Positions 12,166 through 25,742 of a stretch of 64,000 nucleotides of DNA are shown piece after piece (positions within the stretch are counted from its first letter, which is position 1; every line of letters starts with the position of its first letter). Where the stretch lies: positions 37,501 to 101,500 of the forward strand of contig JABMCL010002514.1 of assembly GCA_018857735.1 (NCBI GenBank), given 5' to 3'. The position numbers and the translations under genes are program-made. Source of the DNA: Alviniconcha marisindica. Taxonomy: Eukaryota > Mollusca > Gastropoda > Provannidae. The notes under the pieces are model-generated. The model was not told the DNA's origin. It saw only the letters and a list, made by a program, of their open reading frames with translations, and searched no databases.

Positions 12166-12945
12166 TTCAAACGGTTCCAATGTTCGTCTGATTGACGATG
12201 GCCCTCTCTCGTCCTTTCAAGGAAGATCGTCTAGCGCTTCCTCTTTCAACGCCTCTCTCCTCCAGGCACTCGATGGTGTGGTGTCCTTGGCTTTGTGCCC
12301 GCAGGTAGTGTCTCAAGCTTCTCAACACTTCAGATCTTGCGAGAAGCAAACCACTTGTGAGGGTCGCTTTGCCCGCCAGTGTCTGGATTCTCAACAGCAA
12401 GGGACCTCAAGTTCATTTCTGCATCCGCCTTAGGATGCTCAACGCAGGGAGGGAGGATGGGGGTGGGGGTGGTGGTGGGTGGCCGTGGTGGAGGGGGGAG
12501 TTGGGGGGGGGGGGGAGCTTTGGGACAAATGGAGGATACGAGTCATAAAATTAATGGAAGCAAAACCATTGTTCATTGTCAAAACTATAACTTTCTTTCA
12601 AAATTTTAATCATTATGAGGAAATCCTTCAGACAGATGTGGAGGGTTAATTCCCATCCATCAATCACTATCATGAACGCGGACATGTTGTAGGCTACCTC
12701 CCAATTATTCGCGGAACCCCGCTCAGTCAAGCTGCCTTGGCTTAAACAAAATTTATTCGTACATTAGCAACAGAACAGCTGGGCGGTGCAACAAGTAAAA
12801 ATTGCTTATATTAGTACGGCCCTAATATTACATAGTTACCAACATAGACTATATAGACAAGACGAACATAAAATGAAACTGTAACAGACGATAGTGTGTG
12901 TGTTAAGAATTGAAAGCACACACACTTGGGTTTTAGAATGCGTTT

Positions 12946-13010
<65 letters not shown>

Positions 13011-16000
13011 CGTGCGTGGTGTTCGTCTGAGCAGGTCATGTGTGCTCGCATGTGTGTATTCTGTCTTCTCCCTTACACGCACACACACGCATTAAAAATT
13101 CACGCGCGCGCGCGCACACACACACACTAACACGAGGCATAGAGAACATTCACACTTTTATTTATTTAGCATTCATCAAACTCTCCTCGTAGAGATGCAG
13201 TACACATGCAACTTGGTGATTGGCGGGAACAGTGCTCTAACTACAAAATACATCTTCAGTCGGACAACTTCTACACAGCAAAGACGATGATAATGGTGGT
13301 AATGAGAACACGTCGTCAGCAAAACAGTCCAAACGGTGAACAGGGACACCGGCGGAAACAAGGCCGTGGCCTTCGCCATTGTGAAATGTGAACGTGAACT
13401 GTGAATGACAAAAGAGGGATATGGACTGAAGCAAATTCAAAGAACAGACCAAAAAAATAAAAAATAAAAATAAATGCACTACAAGGGGACACAAATTAAA
13501 CTGACACGGAGAGTCGGTGGCGCAGAGTGAGAGTGCTCGCCCTCGAAAGCTCGAGTGAAGCACGATAAAGTGTGCATGGTCACCAAATGGTGCACTAGCC
13601 CCGAGATTCCTCCGGAAGTCAAATTCTGTGCAGAAGTCAAATTCTGTGTTACAAAAAGTCCTTCGGGTGAGACTATAAACCGAGGTCCCCCCGTGTGCAT
13701 ACGCGTGCAAAAGGATTACATACGCACGTTAAATATCGTGTAGGTCACGTTAGAGTTCAGTCGATTAAGGAAACACCGAAGTAACCCAGCAATGAGCATG
13801 CACTAAGAGTGTCAGAATCTTTAGAGTGTTGTAGTCGGACACCGTACGAAAGAAGAAGAAACTGGTCGAGTCTTGGCGTCCAACAGGAAGAAAAATGGTA
13901 GACTCGGCTTGCACCTTCATGCTGCCCAACTACACACACAAGAGAAGCCATTTTTAATTCACACTGTAAGCTTACTACCCCCCCCCCCCCCCCCCCCCCC
14001 GATCCCTTCCGTCCGTTGGCCAGCAGACATCAGCCACTGGGTGCCGTAGCAGCAGCGTCCTACCCCCACAAAAAAACATACAGACACGTGAAGATAATGG
14101 CTGAAATCATAAAACCATCAAACAACGCTTACAAACTCAAAAACAGCCAAAAGAGAGACAGCCACGTTTTCGCTTCAAACGACAAAATACTGAAATACTC
14201 GAGAGGACAAAGTGATAATAACCACACACACAAAAAAAAATCACAGAACTGTAAGGCCCACCGGGCCCAGATGCCTGAGAATAGAACATCCTCCTCGCTG
14301 TGCATCGCATTACGGGGCATTTTGCCAACGACTGGCGTTCTGCGCAAATTAGTGCAACGGTCAAGGGCTCTTTCACAAAATGCACACAGGTCCGTCATTC
14401 AACAACAGAACGCCCATTGTGAGGTCCCGGTGTTGCCGCAAGAAGTTTTAACTCTCTGTACCAAGGGGTGCGACAGGTAAAACAAACGATCCAAGTTGTT
14501 TTTCTTCCCAAAACAACTCTTTGCCTCTCTCACACCACCTGTCCAAGATTTTGTCTGCTACGCTCTGGCGTGACTGACCTGCATGGCTGACTGGACTTCC
14601 AACTTTTACCTTCATGGAGCTTTACGTCCACAGAGACCATAAGGACCGTAAGGGACGGATAGCCCCAAGACGGCCACCTCGACTTTCACACAGCTCCTTC
14701 CAACTGCCGGTTTCTTACTTAGTACTATGTCTGGCGGTGACGCAGGACCCAGTTCTGGGAGAGGATGCTGCCGAAATCAGCTTCCAGAATCTTGACACTG
14801 CATGGCCACCCAGCAGTAGCAGGGACACCATGACAGCGACAACCAGTGGCACACGTTCAGGCTTGCCTAATGTTTCAGCTCGTCAAAAAATGCTGCAAGC
14901 TGGAAAAAGCCATGAAAACCAGCATGCATTTAGCATTCGATTGTACTTCATGGAGAAAGCATCAATCGATTCTGTCTAGTGTCTGCTACAACGTTCTTGG
15001 AGGGGAGGGGTCGGGGTGGGGGCTGTACGACTCAAGCAAAGTGCCACCCTACTGTGCTGTTCATCCTGTCCTATCAGACAAAAAAGACGTGCAAAATATC
15101 TGTCAGTGTTAATGAATTTGCTGTTTCTTAAACAGAGGTATGAGAGAGCTCATTTTAGGCACTTTACACCGTAACCTAACAGGAGGTGATGTACTGTAAA
15201 CAACATGCTCCTTTCCTCCACACTGGCGCAAAGCCTCAACGTCAACAGCAACAGCGACTTCCTTAGCTAAAAGACAGGTAAAAAACAACAACTCTGCAAG
15301 CAGGGCATGGATGAAAATCGACCTGATTGCGCAATCCCTGCAGTTTCATGCGATGCTTCGCTGGTTACGGCCGGCTGGCTGTTTTGAACAGAGCAAAAAT
15401 GTCTCTCCTTCAGTTAGTCTTAATCAGATCACCAAAACCCGCCCCAGTCACAGAGTTGACGGAAGTCACCACTCTGAACTTTTGCCGACCTCTTCTCTTC
15501 CTACACGAAAGACAGCTCCTGAAGGTAACAATGAAATCAATACCAGACAGAAAACTCCACTTGCTCTCAACTGCCGCACAGCACTGCTCCGTAAACCAGC
15601 ATCAAAATATGTTGTGAAAACTCATAGCAGACACCACAAAAGAAAAACTGCCACCCTTCAGCAACTGAAGCCAAAGCAGAGGTACACCAGATGAAACTAA
15701 GGAGAGACCCTTCAGAGACATCTTTTTTCCAAGAACAAAGGATGTGCAGGGGGCAGGGAATATAAGGGTTTGTTCCCAACCAACTAGAAAACAAAGACAA
15801 CACAATCACATCAATACACAAACAGATAAATGTGTCGGTATTTTACTTAACAACAATCAGTGAAGTTGGTGGAGGGGATAAAAGGAATAGGGGTGTGGGG
15901 GGGAGGGGTAGAAGGGGCTGGGGGGTGAGGATGATTTAGGATGCATAGAAGGCTTATGCTTCCAATGAAAACTCACCTGGACCTACAAACAGTACATTAT

Positions 16001-16472
16001 CATCATCATATCATATATAATATATATGTATATATCATGTTATTTGGAGAAACACAATCCAAACACTCATTCTACTACTCTTTTGCACAAAGAAAAACAA
16101 AATCCCAGGGAAGCAAAATGAAATGGGGAAATATCTAAGCATGTACATGTGCTGAGATAAATAGAACACACCAAATCAGTGATTCAAAATAATAATAGGT
16201 AAGAGTGCAAAAGAAGAAAAGCAACATTCAGTCTCCGCCATCTCTCACACAACTAGCACACATTCTTTAAGAGTGAAACAATAATCCAAAACCATGTCCA
16301 CAATTGCAAGCATGTAAGATTTACTTGAATAGAAATCTTTTTAAAGTGCACACTTTTCTTTTTATACCTGAAATGCACTTTCAAAATTCAAACATGGGGA
16401 TGCTGCTGTCACTTCTTTTAATTTAATTAACTTCACGATTTGTCTTTTAAGGATAGTACACCAACTACCCCC

Positions 16473-16504
<32 letters not shown>

Positions 16505-17719
16505 AGCAACAAAAACTACATTTCACTTTTGTTGCACTGCTGCAAAATGTGATGGTGATTCTACCCCTGACAACTGCAGACAACTCAGGGAGCACAATGA
16601 ATGTAACCCGGAAGTGACAGACTGTGCTGTGCAGGGCATGTGCCGTGGATGTGTTGTGGATGTGGATGCAGAGAATGCTGGGAGCATGGTGAATGTAATT
16701 CCAAGGCGACTGGTGCCGTCCCTCAGTTGTGTTGCAAATGCAGCTGCTGCGTCAAAAACATCTGCAACAACAATTGCACTTCCGCATCATGGGGGAATTT
16801 ATTGCTCTATTAAACTACTCTCTTTCTCCAAACAGCTGAATTTAACCCTACCAAAACAGTTCTTCTTTTTTTAAGTTTGTAATTTCTACATAAAAATTTG
16901 GGTATGCAATCCTTTTGGACATTCTCTCTAAAGAGAGCACATGTGTGCATACATGCATGAATGTGTGTATGTGTGCACATGCATGCATGCGTTTGTGGAT
17001 GTATGCATGACAGCAACTAGGCGTGTGTGAAGGGGGATTGGCGAGGAGGCATGATATGCAGTAAAGGTCAGTATATGCAGTGTTCTCACGAAGAGCTACA
17101 GGTGTGCAGTGAAACACCTGGTGTGAGATCACCACTAAAACCAAGGAACAGTGGCCTCAGAAGTGATTCCCAACCAACTAGATTTACTCTGAAATGTCAA
17201 CAGAAGTTGACAAAGGCATTCGCACAATACTGGGCTGGTCTGTTTCTTTAACTTCTTGAAAAGGGATAACTTGGTCATGTGAAGCGAGCTATAACCTTGA
17301 GGGTGGTTGGTGGCTTGCCCCCAGACCCATCTTGGCAAAATAATGATACGAAAATGAAGAAAAATGCAGTTCATTGACAGCACAAGTAAAATGCCTGGTC
17401 CTGATAATAGGGCCTGTGGCCGTTTATGTGGGAGAAAAATTACACTGGATAGGTGAGACTTACAAATGTGTGTCTGGAAAATAGATCTTCTTCTGCCATA
17501 AAGTGACATCCTTCATCATATTGAAGATTATGTAAGGCGTGTGGTCAAGGAAGAGAAGTGAGTGGTCTTAACACTTTGGAGCAAGGTTACTTGTATACAA
17601 GTAACACCCCAACTGTTGCTGTGGCCGGGTTACTGGTACACAAGCAGGGGTATTAAACTCCTGCTTTCTCTTCATCTTTAAGCACTTATGGTTGTTTCCC
17701 TTGCTTCTCAAAACATCAT
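12166..17719. other. Long region with no recognised gene
   Basis: It holds a (GT)n at 12950-13008, C runs at 13976-14000 and 16468-16493, a repeat fragment at 14613-14702 and otherwise ordinary-composition sequence. A segment at 13500-13740 (GTCCTTCGGGTGAGACTATA, then AACCGAGGTCCC) resembles widely dispersed retroposon 3' ends of animals, at low confidence. No frame shows a recognisable domain. Confidence 0.5.
14613..14702 (-). repeat. Dispersed ~189-bp repeat, partial minus copy
   Basis: The plus strand reads GGAGCTTTACGTCCACAGAG then CGGCCACCTCGACTTTCACA and CAGCTCC, the complement of the first half of the family. Confidence 0.7.
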
Positions 17720-17960
17720 CCAAACACAAAAAGGTTCAAACGAGTCTTCCAAGCACCGAACAAGCTGCAAAAGCTCAACCAAAACAAGTCTTTTTCTTTC
17801 ATTTTTCATAGTTTTTTATCCATTTATTTGTTGTTTAAGTGTCGTTTTGTGGCTTGATAATGGGGATTTCCCCAAACATTTGCATACTGTGTCCGTGTTA
17901 AAATAAATAAGTGTTCATTTGAACCTTTTTGTGTTTGGATCTTGTTTTAGAATGCTACCC
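17720..17960 (+). repeat. Dispersed repeat, plus copy
   Basis: AAACAAGTCTTTTTCTTTCA, AAGTGTCGTTTTGTGGCTTG and GAACCTTTTTGTGTTTGGAT occur in reverse complement at 25205-25400. Fragments of its end (TTTGGATNTTGTTTTAGAA) also occur near 2225 and 25445. Confidence 0.7.
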
Positions 17961-18742
17961 CCCCCCCCAAAAAAAAAAACAACATCAGGTAATGTTTCTC
18001 TGCAGTTTTCAGGTGTTTCCCCACCCCACCAACAAACTTTTATTTTATCTTTTAAATAGATTTACAGGTTATACTGCTAAAGCTGTTAATAAACATAAAT
18101 ACTCACCTTCCCATGCAGTATACAAACTGTGGCACACAGTGTCCATCTTACTTCAAATTTTAAATATATGCTTGAAGTGTGTGGATGTTGACATATCAAC
18201 TCTAAGTATAGACCTTGCATCTCAGTTCTGTGTGGGCAAAGGACAACAATTGCTAATTAAAAACAAAACTGGACAAGAGGTCTATTTTCAAGGTGTTGTT
18301 CGTGGAAAAAAAGTTCAACCTAATGGCCTCTCAGTAAGTGATATTTACCTCAATACTGGTGGATTTTTACCTTTGTGAGTTATATTACTGTTTGACAATC
18401 TTGCAAACAGTGTGCCAGTGACTTTAGGATCAACCCAAGGCCAGGCCACATCCATGCTTGCATGCTCTATACTCTACATCTCACCTGCTTGACAACACTG
18501 TCAGCCTGAAGCAAGATCAGTGAGGAAAACTATAGCTCACTAAGCACCATGCACAGTTTGAGAATGACAGTTTATAGTGTCCATGAATGCTATAACCAGA
18601 GCGCTTTGGAGCCAGTACAGTCTGGCCAGGATATCCGAACACTAATCCTTACAGGCTCACACTTTGTTTGCATGTGAGTCACACAAAAAGGAAGAGAGAG
18701 AAAAAAGCCAGCACTTACCATAGATCTGGTAACAATTGTACA
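17961..18742. other. Probable UBE2G1 3' UTR and flank
   Basis: Sequence directly downstream of the UBE2G1 stop on the minus strand. No domain-bearing frame was recognised. A polyadenylation signal was not assigned. Confidence 0.4.
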
Positions 18743-19822
18743 TTATAAGAATTCATCCTGACTCTTCCGTACACACCGGGCCACTCGCTTCTTGAATTCA
18801 TCAGGCTGTTCCCTCCACATCTTCTGAAACACGTATGGCACACACATCCTGTCACAAAACTAAACTACATACCACTTCTCCTTCTCCACCTACTCTTTTT
18901 TGTTATTGTGGTTTTGTTTTGTTTAGATTTCTGTTTCATTTTCTTTTAATTTAAATAGGTACCAAGCTATGGAATGGAAATTGGACTTTGATGCACCAAA
19001 ACATGTGCTATTGTGTACTAATACTATGTAATAAATAAATGGGTGGTTGGTTTCTGATGGTGTAACAGTGAATTAGACAGACTTCTGATCTAGTGACTTG
19101 TGTTTTGAACTGGCGTAAAATAATTTTTCATAAAACATTTTATTGTAGGATTTATCCTGAATTGACCATGCATGGCTGATGAGACATTAATATCCAAGAA
19201 CTAGCTTATTAACTTCCTTTATAACATTCCACAAGAGTTTGACCTGGTTGGATTATCTAAAAGGTTCACGCAATAGCGCTGGTGAGATGTTTACCCAGTA
19301 GGACAGTTTGAGAGGTTCAACCAGAAGCACAGTCTGACAGGTTCCCCCAGAAGGATGGTCTGAGAGGTTTGCCCAGTTGGACAGTCTGACAGCTTCATCC
19401 AGAGGGACAGTCTGACAGGTCTGTCCAACTGGGCTGTTATAACACCAAAGCAAACCACCCATTTATCTATCAGTGCACAAAAGCACATTTTGGCGAGTCA
19501 AAAAATTGTTTTCATTCTCCTCCTTGGTACCTATCTGAATTACAAGAAAGAAAAGGAAGAAGACGAGGAAGAGAAGACTTGTAAAGAGGGTTATGAAGCA
19601 AGCAATAGACATAGTTCATAACTTCATTCAGGATATTTACTTCGAAATTCTGAACTTTTCCAAACTTAACTTTTCCAGACCAAGTTACTGTTCTGTTGCA
19701 CACAACTTGAAGTTGAATGCTTAAGTTTTAAGGAAACAAATTTAGTATTTTCCTTTTTATCAACCACCATTTTATCAACCATTGTCTGACCTCCCTTTTT
19801 CTTTCTGTCTGAAATCACTGTG

Positions 19823-19879
<57 letters not shown>

Positions 19880-22800
19880 GTACCTCTTGACCTTTGTTAT
19901 GAAATTCCCAAACCTTCCAAAACTTTTGCCTAAAAATGCCATTTTTCCCTAACCGTCCAGGCCCAGAAATAGGCACCTAAGTTTTCCAAAACATTCCCAA
20001 ATTTATTGAAGACTGCCCAAAACCCAGGTTTAATATAATAATAACACCCAGTCAACCACGTGGGTCATGTCAGGGTTAATGAAGGAAAAGGAAGAAAGGA
20101 AGAAAAGATGAAGGAAGGGAGGAAGGAAGGAAGGAATGGTGAGACTGACGGCAGCATCAACGTTGGCAGGGGACTCATCGTTGGGGTCGGCCAGCATGGA
20201 GATGACGCTGACCAGAATGGTTTCCACAGTGTGAATAGGTAGCCAGCGCTCGCTGGCTTTCTCATAGCCATACTTGTCGTCTCCAGGCTCATGCAGGATG
20301 GAGATGCATACATTGCCCTCTTGGTCAACTGAAAACACACATAGGCAAGTTACCCTCATGGTCAACTGAAAACACACACACGCACTCACACTCATGAAAC
20401 CTCTTGGCCAACTGAAAACACGCACATTACCTTCCTGGTTAGAACACTCATTACCTTCCTGGTTAAAGAGAGAGAGAAAAAAAAACATATGATTATGCAG
20501 GCATTTGTTACTGGTTTGCACAATGTACTGCAAATGTGACAATGGTCATTTTGTTCAGTGCTGAGGGACGGCAAAGGAAAGTGGCACTGTCCGATGGCCA
20601 TTTTTAGTTTTACTCAACACTGAAAGTCAAATTAACCTGTCACTTGCTAATCATGCTACCACAAAAATGGTCAACACAACTGGATTTCACTGACACACTT
20701 CACGCACTAATGGGTACTAGGGGAGTGTGTGTTTATGGATGTAATTTGTAAATTGCCTGTAGATGCCTGTTTGATGGACTGGCTGCTCTAGCTGGATGAG
20801 GCTCAAAATAAACTCAGACTGATTGTAGATGTAACAATGTTGTGTTGTTAGAAAGTATCACCGGCCATTGCACTACATCTAACAATCTACCGCCATTTAT
20901 GAGAGGATAAATACATGTGCTAAACAGTGTTCACTATTATCAGTTCTGTATTATTTGTTACTATTATCACTCATGAGACTTTTCACCAATCACTCACCAG
21001 CTTGGTATTCTGCACGGTCTCACTGGTTTACCCAGCCAACAAAAAAGACCCACCATGCAGTAACCCTACCATGGTGCTTGCTAGTCAAAATTCAGTGGAA
21101 ACTCAGTACAAAACTGTTGAAAGGAAAGGGCATTCATTTCATACATCGGCAAAGATGTTTTACTGTTCTGATGCTAACAAACACAAATGAGACAACGGGT
21201 AAGAAAAAGGTTACAAAATTAGCCACATAAGCAGCGCTTCAGCAGATGCACAGCAACAGGTGAACAAGTCTGACAACGACTCACTGTTTGGGTGCCACAT
21301 TTCGGAGACAAACTTCATCTTGGGTGGCCTGTTGGGGTACTCCTTGGGGAAGTTTAAGTGAGCCTTGAAGTAACCTCCATCACTACAACAGAGACACAAC
21401 CATCACATCAAGCTGAAACACAAGCTTATATTACATAGATAAATTACTTGTAACACATGGTCATCAGTATTCTGAACATAATTTGTAATGCTTACAACAG
21501 TACAAGCAAGCATAACTTGAAATATTAAATGTCTTTTATGTTCCATCTAGTAATATACAAATGATGAAAACAAAAAAATCTTTTTTTCTTCTGTTTAAAC
21601 CCCATGTCATCTTCATGTTCAAGGCAGCATACACAGATATGATGACATTTTATGTTCCACTTTCTCCAGGTTTCAGTACATGCAATGTTGAATCAAAGTG
21701 TACGTACAGAACTATATGTACAGATCTCTTCTATTGGGCTTTTGTTTATTTTCATGCATCCATTCTCAAACTCTACAGGACATCATCAGAAGTACTCAAG
21801 TAGTGCACAATAGCACAAAACAAGGCCACAAGACTTGTGAGAATCCCACTCCTATTTGCATCCAATGGGATGCCAGCATGGAGCATGTGTTTACTGGCCA
21901 CTACCAGGTGGTCTGTGACAGTGCAGTACAAAAAGAGAGAGGGCAGAATAGGTCCAAGTGGGATATTTAAATGTAAAACTAAAAGAAGCTTCATTTTTAT
22001 TCAATTCCACATTAGTCAAAAGAGTCAATACATTTTTTACTGCATTGGAACTGTCAACAAGTTCTTTCTCCTAACACACTGGGTAGTGGGTAATATAAAA
22101 ACTAGTGGATTGTAGTTTTGTACTCATAAACAATATATGCATGCAACAATCTGATTTGATCTCATGTCATGGTGATTAACTCACAGGCTATCGATTATCT
22201 AATGAAGTACAGGCACTTGTGACAGCCACAAAAGATCCAACTTACAAGAGTGTGTCTGGCGGTCCATAGATGACAACCTCCCACTTGTAGACATCTTCAT
22301 CATCAATGAGGCCAGCGGAGAAACCCTCACTCCCACTCTTCACCAGCTCTGGGAACAAATACAGTGTATCACAGAAACTGTTAATATACGACCCTAAAAC
22401 ACAGGTGACCTGGTATATATCTATTAGGGGGGGGTCACTGTCCTTGTAAAAACCTTTTGAATCTTTGAATTTCCACTGACAATAGTGAAATCTCATTTAT
22501 CTGATTAACAAACAAAAAATCAAAAAATCAAAAAAGGTAGGGAAGTGAATTCTATCCCAGCATTCGTTGGGAATACTGAAAGAAATGTCCCATGAAAAAT
22601 TCTGGTCTAAACAATAAAGTACTCTACATTTTTTTAAGAAACAAAATGAAACCCATACAAATATTACTTTTAGTTTATTAATAAATATATTATATTTATA
22701 ATATTACAATACATAATATTACAATACTATATGATGAAGAAAAGAAAAAAAGGTTACTCAAATCAAACTTCTGCCAAAATCGTAAATTGTAATTTGTATT

Positions 22801-24489
22801 CAGTATGTGTTTCTATAGTCTATAGATGTATGACCATGAATAAACAAAGGGTCAAAGCAAAAATCAATTAACAATAGAAACAGCACTGTTAAATTATCAA
22901 ACTTTTTTTGTTTTGTTTTTGTTTGTTTGTTTTGTTTTTAGTTTAAAAATAAAAGCCCACTTTAATTTTTAAAATACTCTACCAGTTGAGTTACAGGACA
23001 TTTGCCTATCACAAAGAATCAGACTGAGTCAGAGGGTCTGTCTAGCATCACACACCAGGTATTTAAGAATGGTACCATTCCAACCACATTAACATAGTTG
23101 TGTGAGAGTCGAGGTGGCCGTCCTGGGCTGTCCATCCTAACAAGCCTTCTAGTTTCCATGGACGTAAAGCTATATTGAACCATGCTTCAGCATTGGTCTC
23201 AGCTTGTCCCTAATAAAAAAGTAATATGTCAACTGACATCTGAGGACATTAACTTGATTAAGCAACACTACCTACCAACCACATTAAAAAACTTAAAGTT
23301 GAATGAAGAATTCATAATGTGCAAAATCATGCACTGCCATGGCAACATTAAATGATTAATCCTCCAAAACAAACTCCCTAGCCAAGCAACAAAACCACCT
23401 AGAGTCAAACATAAAGCCACTACACTTTTCAAGTACTGGAACACATACATGTGTGTGACAATTTTCACAGTACTTAGCCCAGATACTTGCATCACAATTC
23501 AAATGTATGGACAGCTGTGGAATGTATTATATATCTTTTTAATATTAATTATTACCACTAAAAAAGAAGCATAAAACTGCATATTAATTATTATCAGTGT
23601 GTAATTTTCATAACATTCTCACAGTGTGTCAATACTGTCACAATATTACACATTTGTCCCCACCTTGTCCCCACCTTCTCGCCCCTAAAAAAACTGAAAT
23701 GACTTCTTTTACAAATATTCATGACCACAGATTGGGGAGCAGATGGGGTGCAGGTGGGGGATGGGGGTAGACCTTTTGATAAACTAATCAAAGTTTGTCA
23801 TTGCCCTCCTTTGGTAACAAGTCCAGACTTAGTGAGTAAGTGATTAATAATCTAATTCAATAACGGTTTCTTAACCTTCCAATACTTGATTACTTCACAG
23901 AGTACAGCAGAACTTCCAGTGGTTCTAACAGACTGAAGCTGGAAGGGGAGGGGGGGGGGGGGGCCATTTTGATCAAAATAATCAAAGCTGGTCACTGCCC
24001 TCCCTTGATTTGATAGCTAGTTTAAGTCCAGGCTTCCTGTGCGAGTTAGCAAATAATTATCAAATTCAGTTGTTGCCCCCCCCTACTTCCCAGAGTACAG
24101 CAGAACCTTCAGTGGTTCTAACATTTATAACAGACTGAAGCTGTCGCCCAAAGAACAGTCGTAATATTATACAGGTGGCTGCGCTCTGATTAGAGTTCAA
24201 CAAAGGAAAAATACGCCTGATATACAGATCTTGCCACAGTAAATAACAAACTCGTTCCAAGTCACGAATATGTCGTTTTCTTTGTGTAAAGTTTAAACAA
24301 AGAAGCATTCTGAAACTGCGTATTCACTCATCCAAGTCAGTCAAGACAGAGTTATGCGTGACCTGGAAGAATTCTAGATGGCATAAATGTTGTAATCGTT
24401 AAGGTGTCATTAGTGGAATCCAAGAAAACAGTTTGTTCATTACCAGCCAACTGTTTCCGAAGAAGCAAAGAACCTCTGTCCAGGGCCAT
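18743..24489 (-). CDS. UBE2G1: Ubiquitin-conjugating enzyme E2 G1 (5 exons, complete)
   Basis: This E2 enzyme accepts ubiquitin from E1 as a thioester and passes it to substrates with E3 ligases. Coding exons, in transcription order, are 24489-24444, 22348-22246, 21382-21285, 20328-20150 and 18823-18743. All junctions are GT-AG and the phases join without a break, giving 507 nt and 168 residues; the human protein has 170. The start ATG opens [17 protein letters not shown], matching the family N-terminus. The UBC fold is visible as [22 protein letters not shown] and PPKMKF, then MWHPN and [12 protein letters not shown] with catalytic Cys at residue 90, then [16 protein letters not shown] and ESPANVDAA. 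The C-terminal helix is [20 protein letters not shown], ending in TAA. A GTAAGT lies just after the stop (about 18718), so a 3' UTR intron is possible. The gene is divergent from THOC5. Family recognition is from established knowledge; exon borders are read from the sequence. Confidence 0.95.
19262..19435. repeat. Minisatellite, ~26-bp unit, 6 copies
   Basis: Units of GACAGTCTGACAGGTTCCCC and CAGAAG with variants. It lies in UBE2G1 intron 4. Confidence 0.85.
19826..19876. repeat. (TA)n in UBE2G1 intron 4
   Basis: About 25 AT dinucleotides. Confidence 0.95.
20311..20449 (-). repeat. Tandem copies of the UBE2G1 exon 4 acceptor
   Basis: Read on the minus strand, the true acceptor is GTGTTTTCAG followed by TTGACCAAGAGGGCAAT. 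Just upstream lie two further copies of pyrimidine tract, AG and exon start (around 20349-20378 and 20396-20424), and two more decayed copies (20426-20460). The copies keep TTTTCAG intact, so they are potential decoy 3' splice sites. Confidence 0.8.
23098..23272 (+). repeat. Dispersed ~189-bp repeat, single copy
   Basis: GTGTGAGAGTCGAGGTGGCC through GACATCTGAGGACATTAACT matches the units at 7214-7790. It lies in UBE2G1 intron 1. Confidence 0.8.
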
Positions 24490-24963
24490 AGCCCAAATTT
24501 TGTTGTTATAAAACAGCAGAAGAACTTGCTTGATGTCGACAACAGAGTTCTTGCTTGATGTTGCGCATGTGCAAACGGACAAGTAGCAAGAACGGATAAT
24601 TTTTGTCGTCTGCTTGTTCGTGTGCGTTACCTTTTCCTGTTTTCCGAACTTCATGAAGAGTTTATTACTAATTTGTTTTTCTAGATGTGCTGCTGAATTT
24701 TCGACAGTCGTCCAATAGGCTAGCTTGACATTATCTTCTTTTTTTAAAAATCTGGTTAAAAAACATTTTGCAAAAGTCTCGACTATCATGATGTAATTTT
24801 CGTTCTGTTCTCATCATATTTCCTAACCGCCGGGCTTCAAGTGTGTGTTTTTGCTGTTGAATTTATTTATATGTTTAAGTGGACCGCCATGAGCTTTCAG
24901 TTGATAAGTAAGCTTTTTATGTTGCAAATATATATTTATAGTTTAGTGTTTGAAATGTTGAGG

Positions 24964-25041
24964 TTGGTGTGTGTGTGTGTGGTGTGTGTGTGTGTGTGTG
25001 TGGTGTGTGTGTGTGTGTGGTGTGTGTGTTGTTGTTTTGGG

Positions 25042-25072
<31 letters not shown>

Positions 25073-25159
25073 TTGTGTGTGTTGGTGTGTGGTGTTTTTG
25101 GGGTGTGTGTGTTGTGTGTCTGGAAAATTTTGGGGGGTTAAAATATTTCTTATATTATA

Positions 25160-25195
<36 letters not shown>

Positions 25196-25197
25196 CT
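24964..25197. repeat. (GT)n compound tract and (TTA)n
   Basis: GTGTGTG blocks separated by GGTGT, TTGTTGTTTTGGGGTGA and similar (24964-25126), then TTA repeats at 25168-25197. Confidence 0.9.
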
Positions 25198-25204
25198 TAA
25201 TTCT

Positions 25205-25400
25205 CAGAACACAAAAAGGGTTCAAACGAACGCTTATTTAAACGGACACACAGTATGCAAATTTTCGGGAAATCCCTTTATCAAGCCACAAAACGACACT
25301 TAAACAACAGATAAACGGTCGAAAACGATGAAAAATGAAAGAAAAAGACTTATCTTGTATTGGTTTAGTTTTTACAGCTTGTTGGGTGCTAGAAGTCATT
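25205..25400 (-). repeat. Dispersed repeat, minus copy
   Basis: The reverse complement of 17720-17960 with moderate divergence. It lies in the divergent promoter interval of UBE2G1 and THOC5. Confidence 0.7.
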
Positions 25401-25712
25401 CTGTTTCAGATGTTTTATTTATTTTATTTTTAATCTATGATCGTTGTTCTGGTAAGATCCAAACACAAAATCTTGTTTTAGAACGCTAGCAGTCATTTTG
25501 TTTCACATCTTCATTTTTCTGGTATTTTGCATTGAAGAAATTTGCTGAAGACGTATGCATGGCAACAGTAATTACGCTTAAAACCTGATAATGGAGCTCC
25601 ATGTTTTCACGGGAAACAAAGGAAGTAAGCATGTTACACCCTTCTAGCTCAGTGGTTACAGTTACACCCTTCAGCCATCACTGGGCCGGTGGCACAGACT
25701 AAGTTGCGCTTT

Positions 25713-25721
25713 ACCGGAAGT
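25713..25721 (+). promoter_or_regulatory. ETS-type motif ACCGGAAGT upstream of THOC5 ATG
   Basis: ACCGGAAGT lies 21 bp upstream of the THOC5 start codon. It matches the consensus bound by ETS/GABP factors, common near start sites of TATA-less housekeeping genes. The position suits a start-proximal site with a very short 5' UTR. Binding is inferred from the motif only. Confidence 0.4.
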
Positions 25722-25742
25722 CGCTGCGGAGCGTGACAAGCC

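Larger units (their letters stand above)
24490..25742. promoter_or_regulatory. Shared divergent intergenic region of UBE2G1 and THOC5
   Basis: The two start codons face away from each other across about 1.25 kb. The interval holds a (GT)n tract (24964-25126), a (TTA)n tract (25168-25197) and a dispersed repeat (25205-25400). The unique sequence next to each ATG is the likely core promoter. No TATA box is evident. Divergent housekeeping genes often share promoter elements; that they do so here is inference. Confidence 0.5.

Noticed and set aside
12071..12433. 120-codon frame starting MDSQFSSRRY
   Set aside because: It overlaps a dispersed repeat tail and shows no family resemblance or splice context.
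13500..13740. Gene fragment with KFCAEVKFCV
   Set aside because: It is a short internal duplication within what looks like a dispersed retroposon 3' end.
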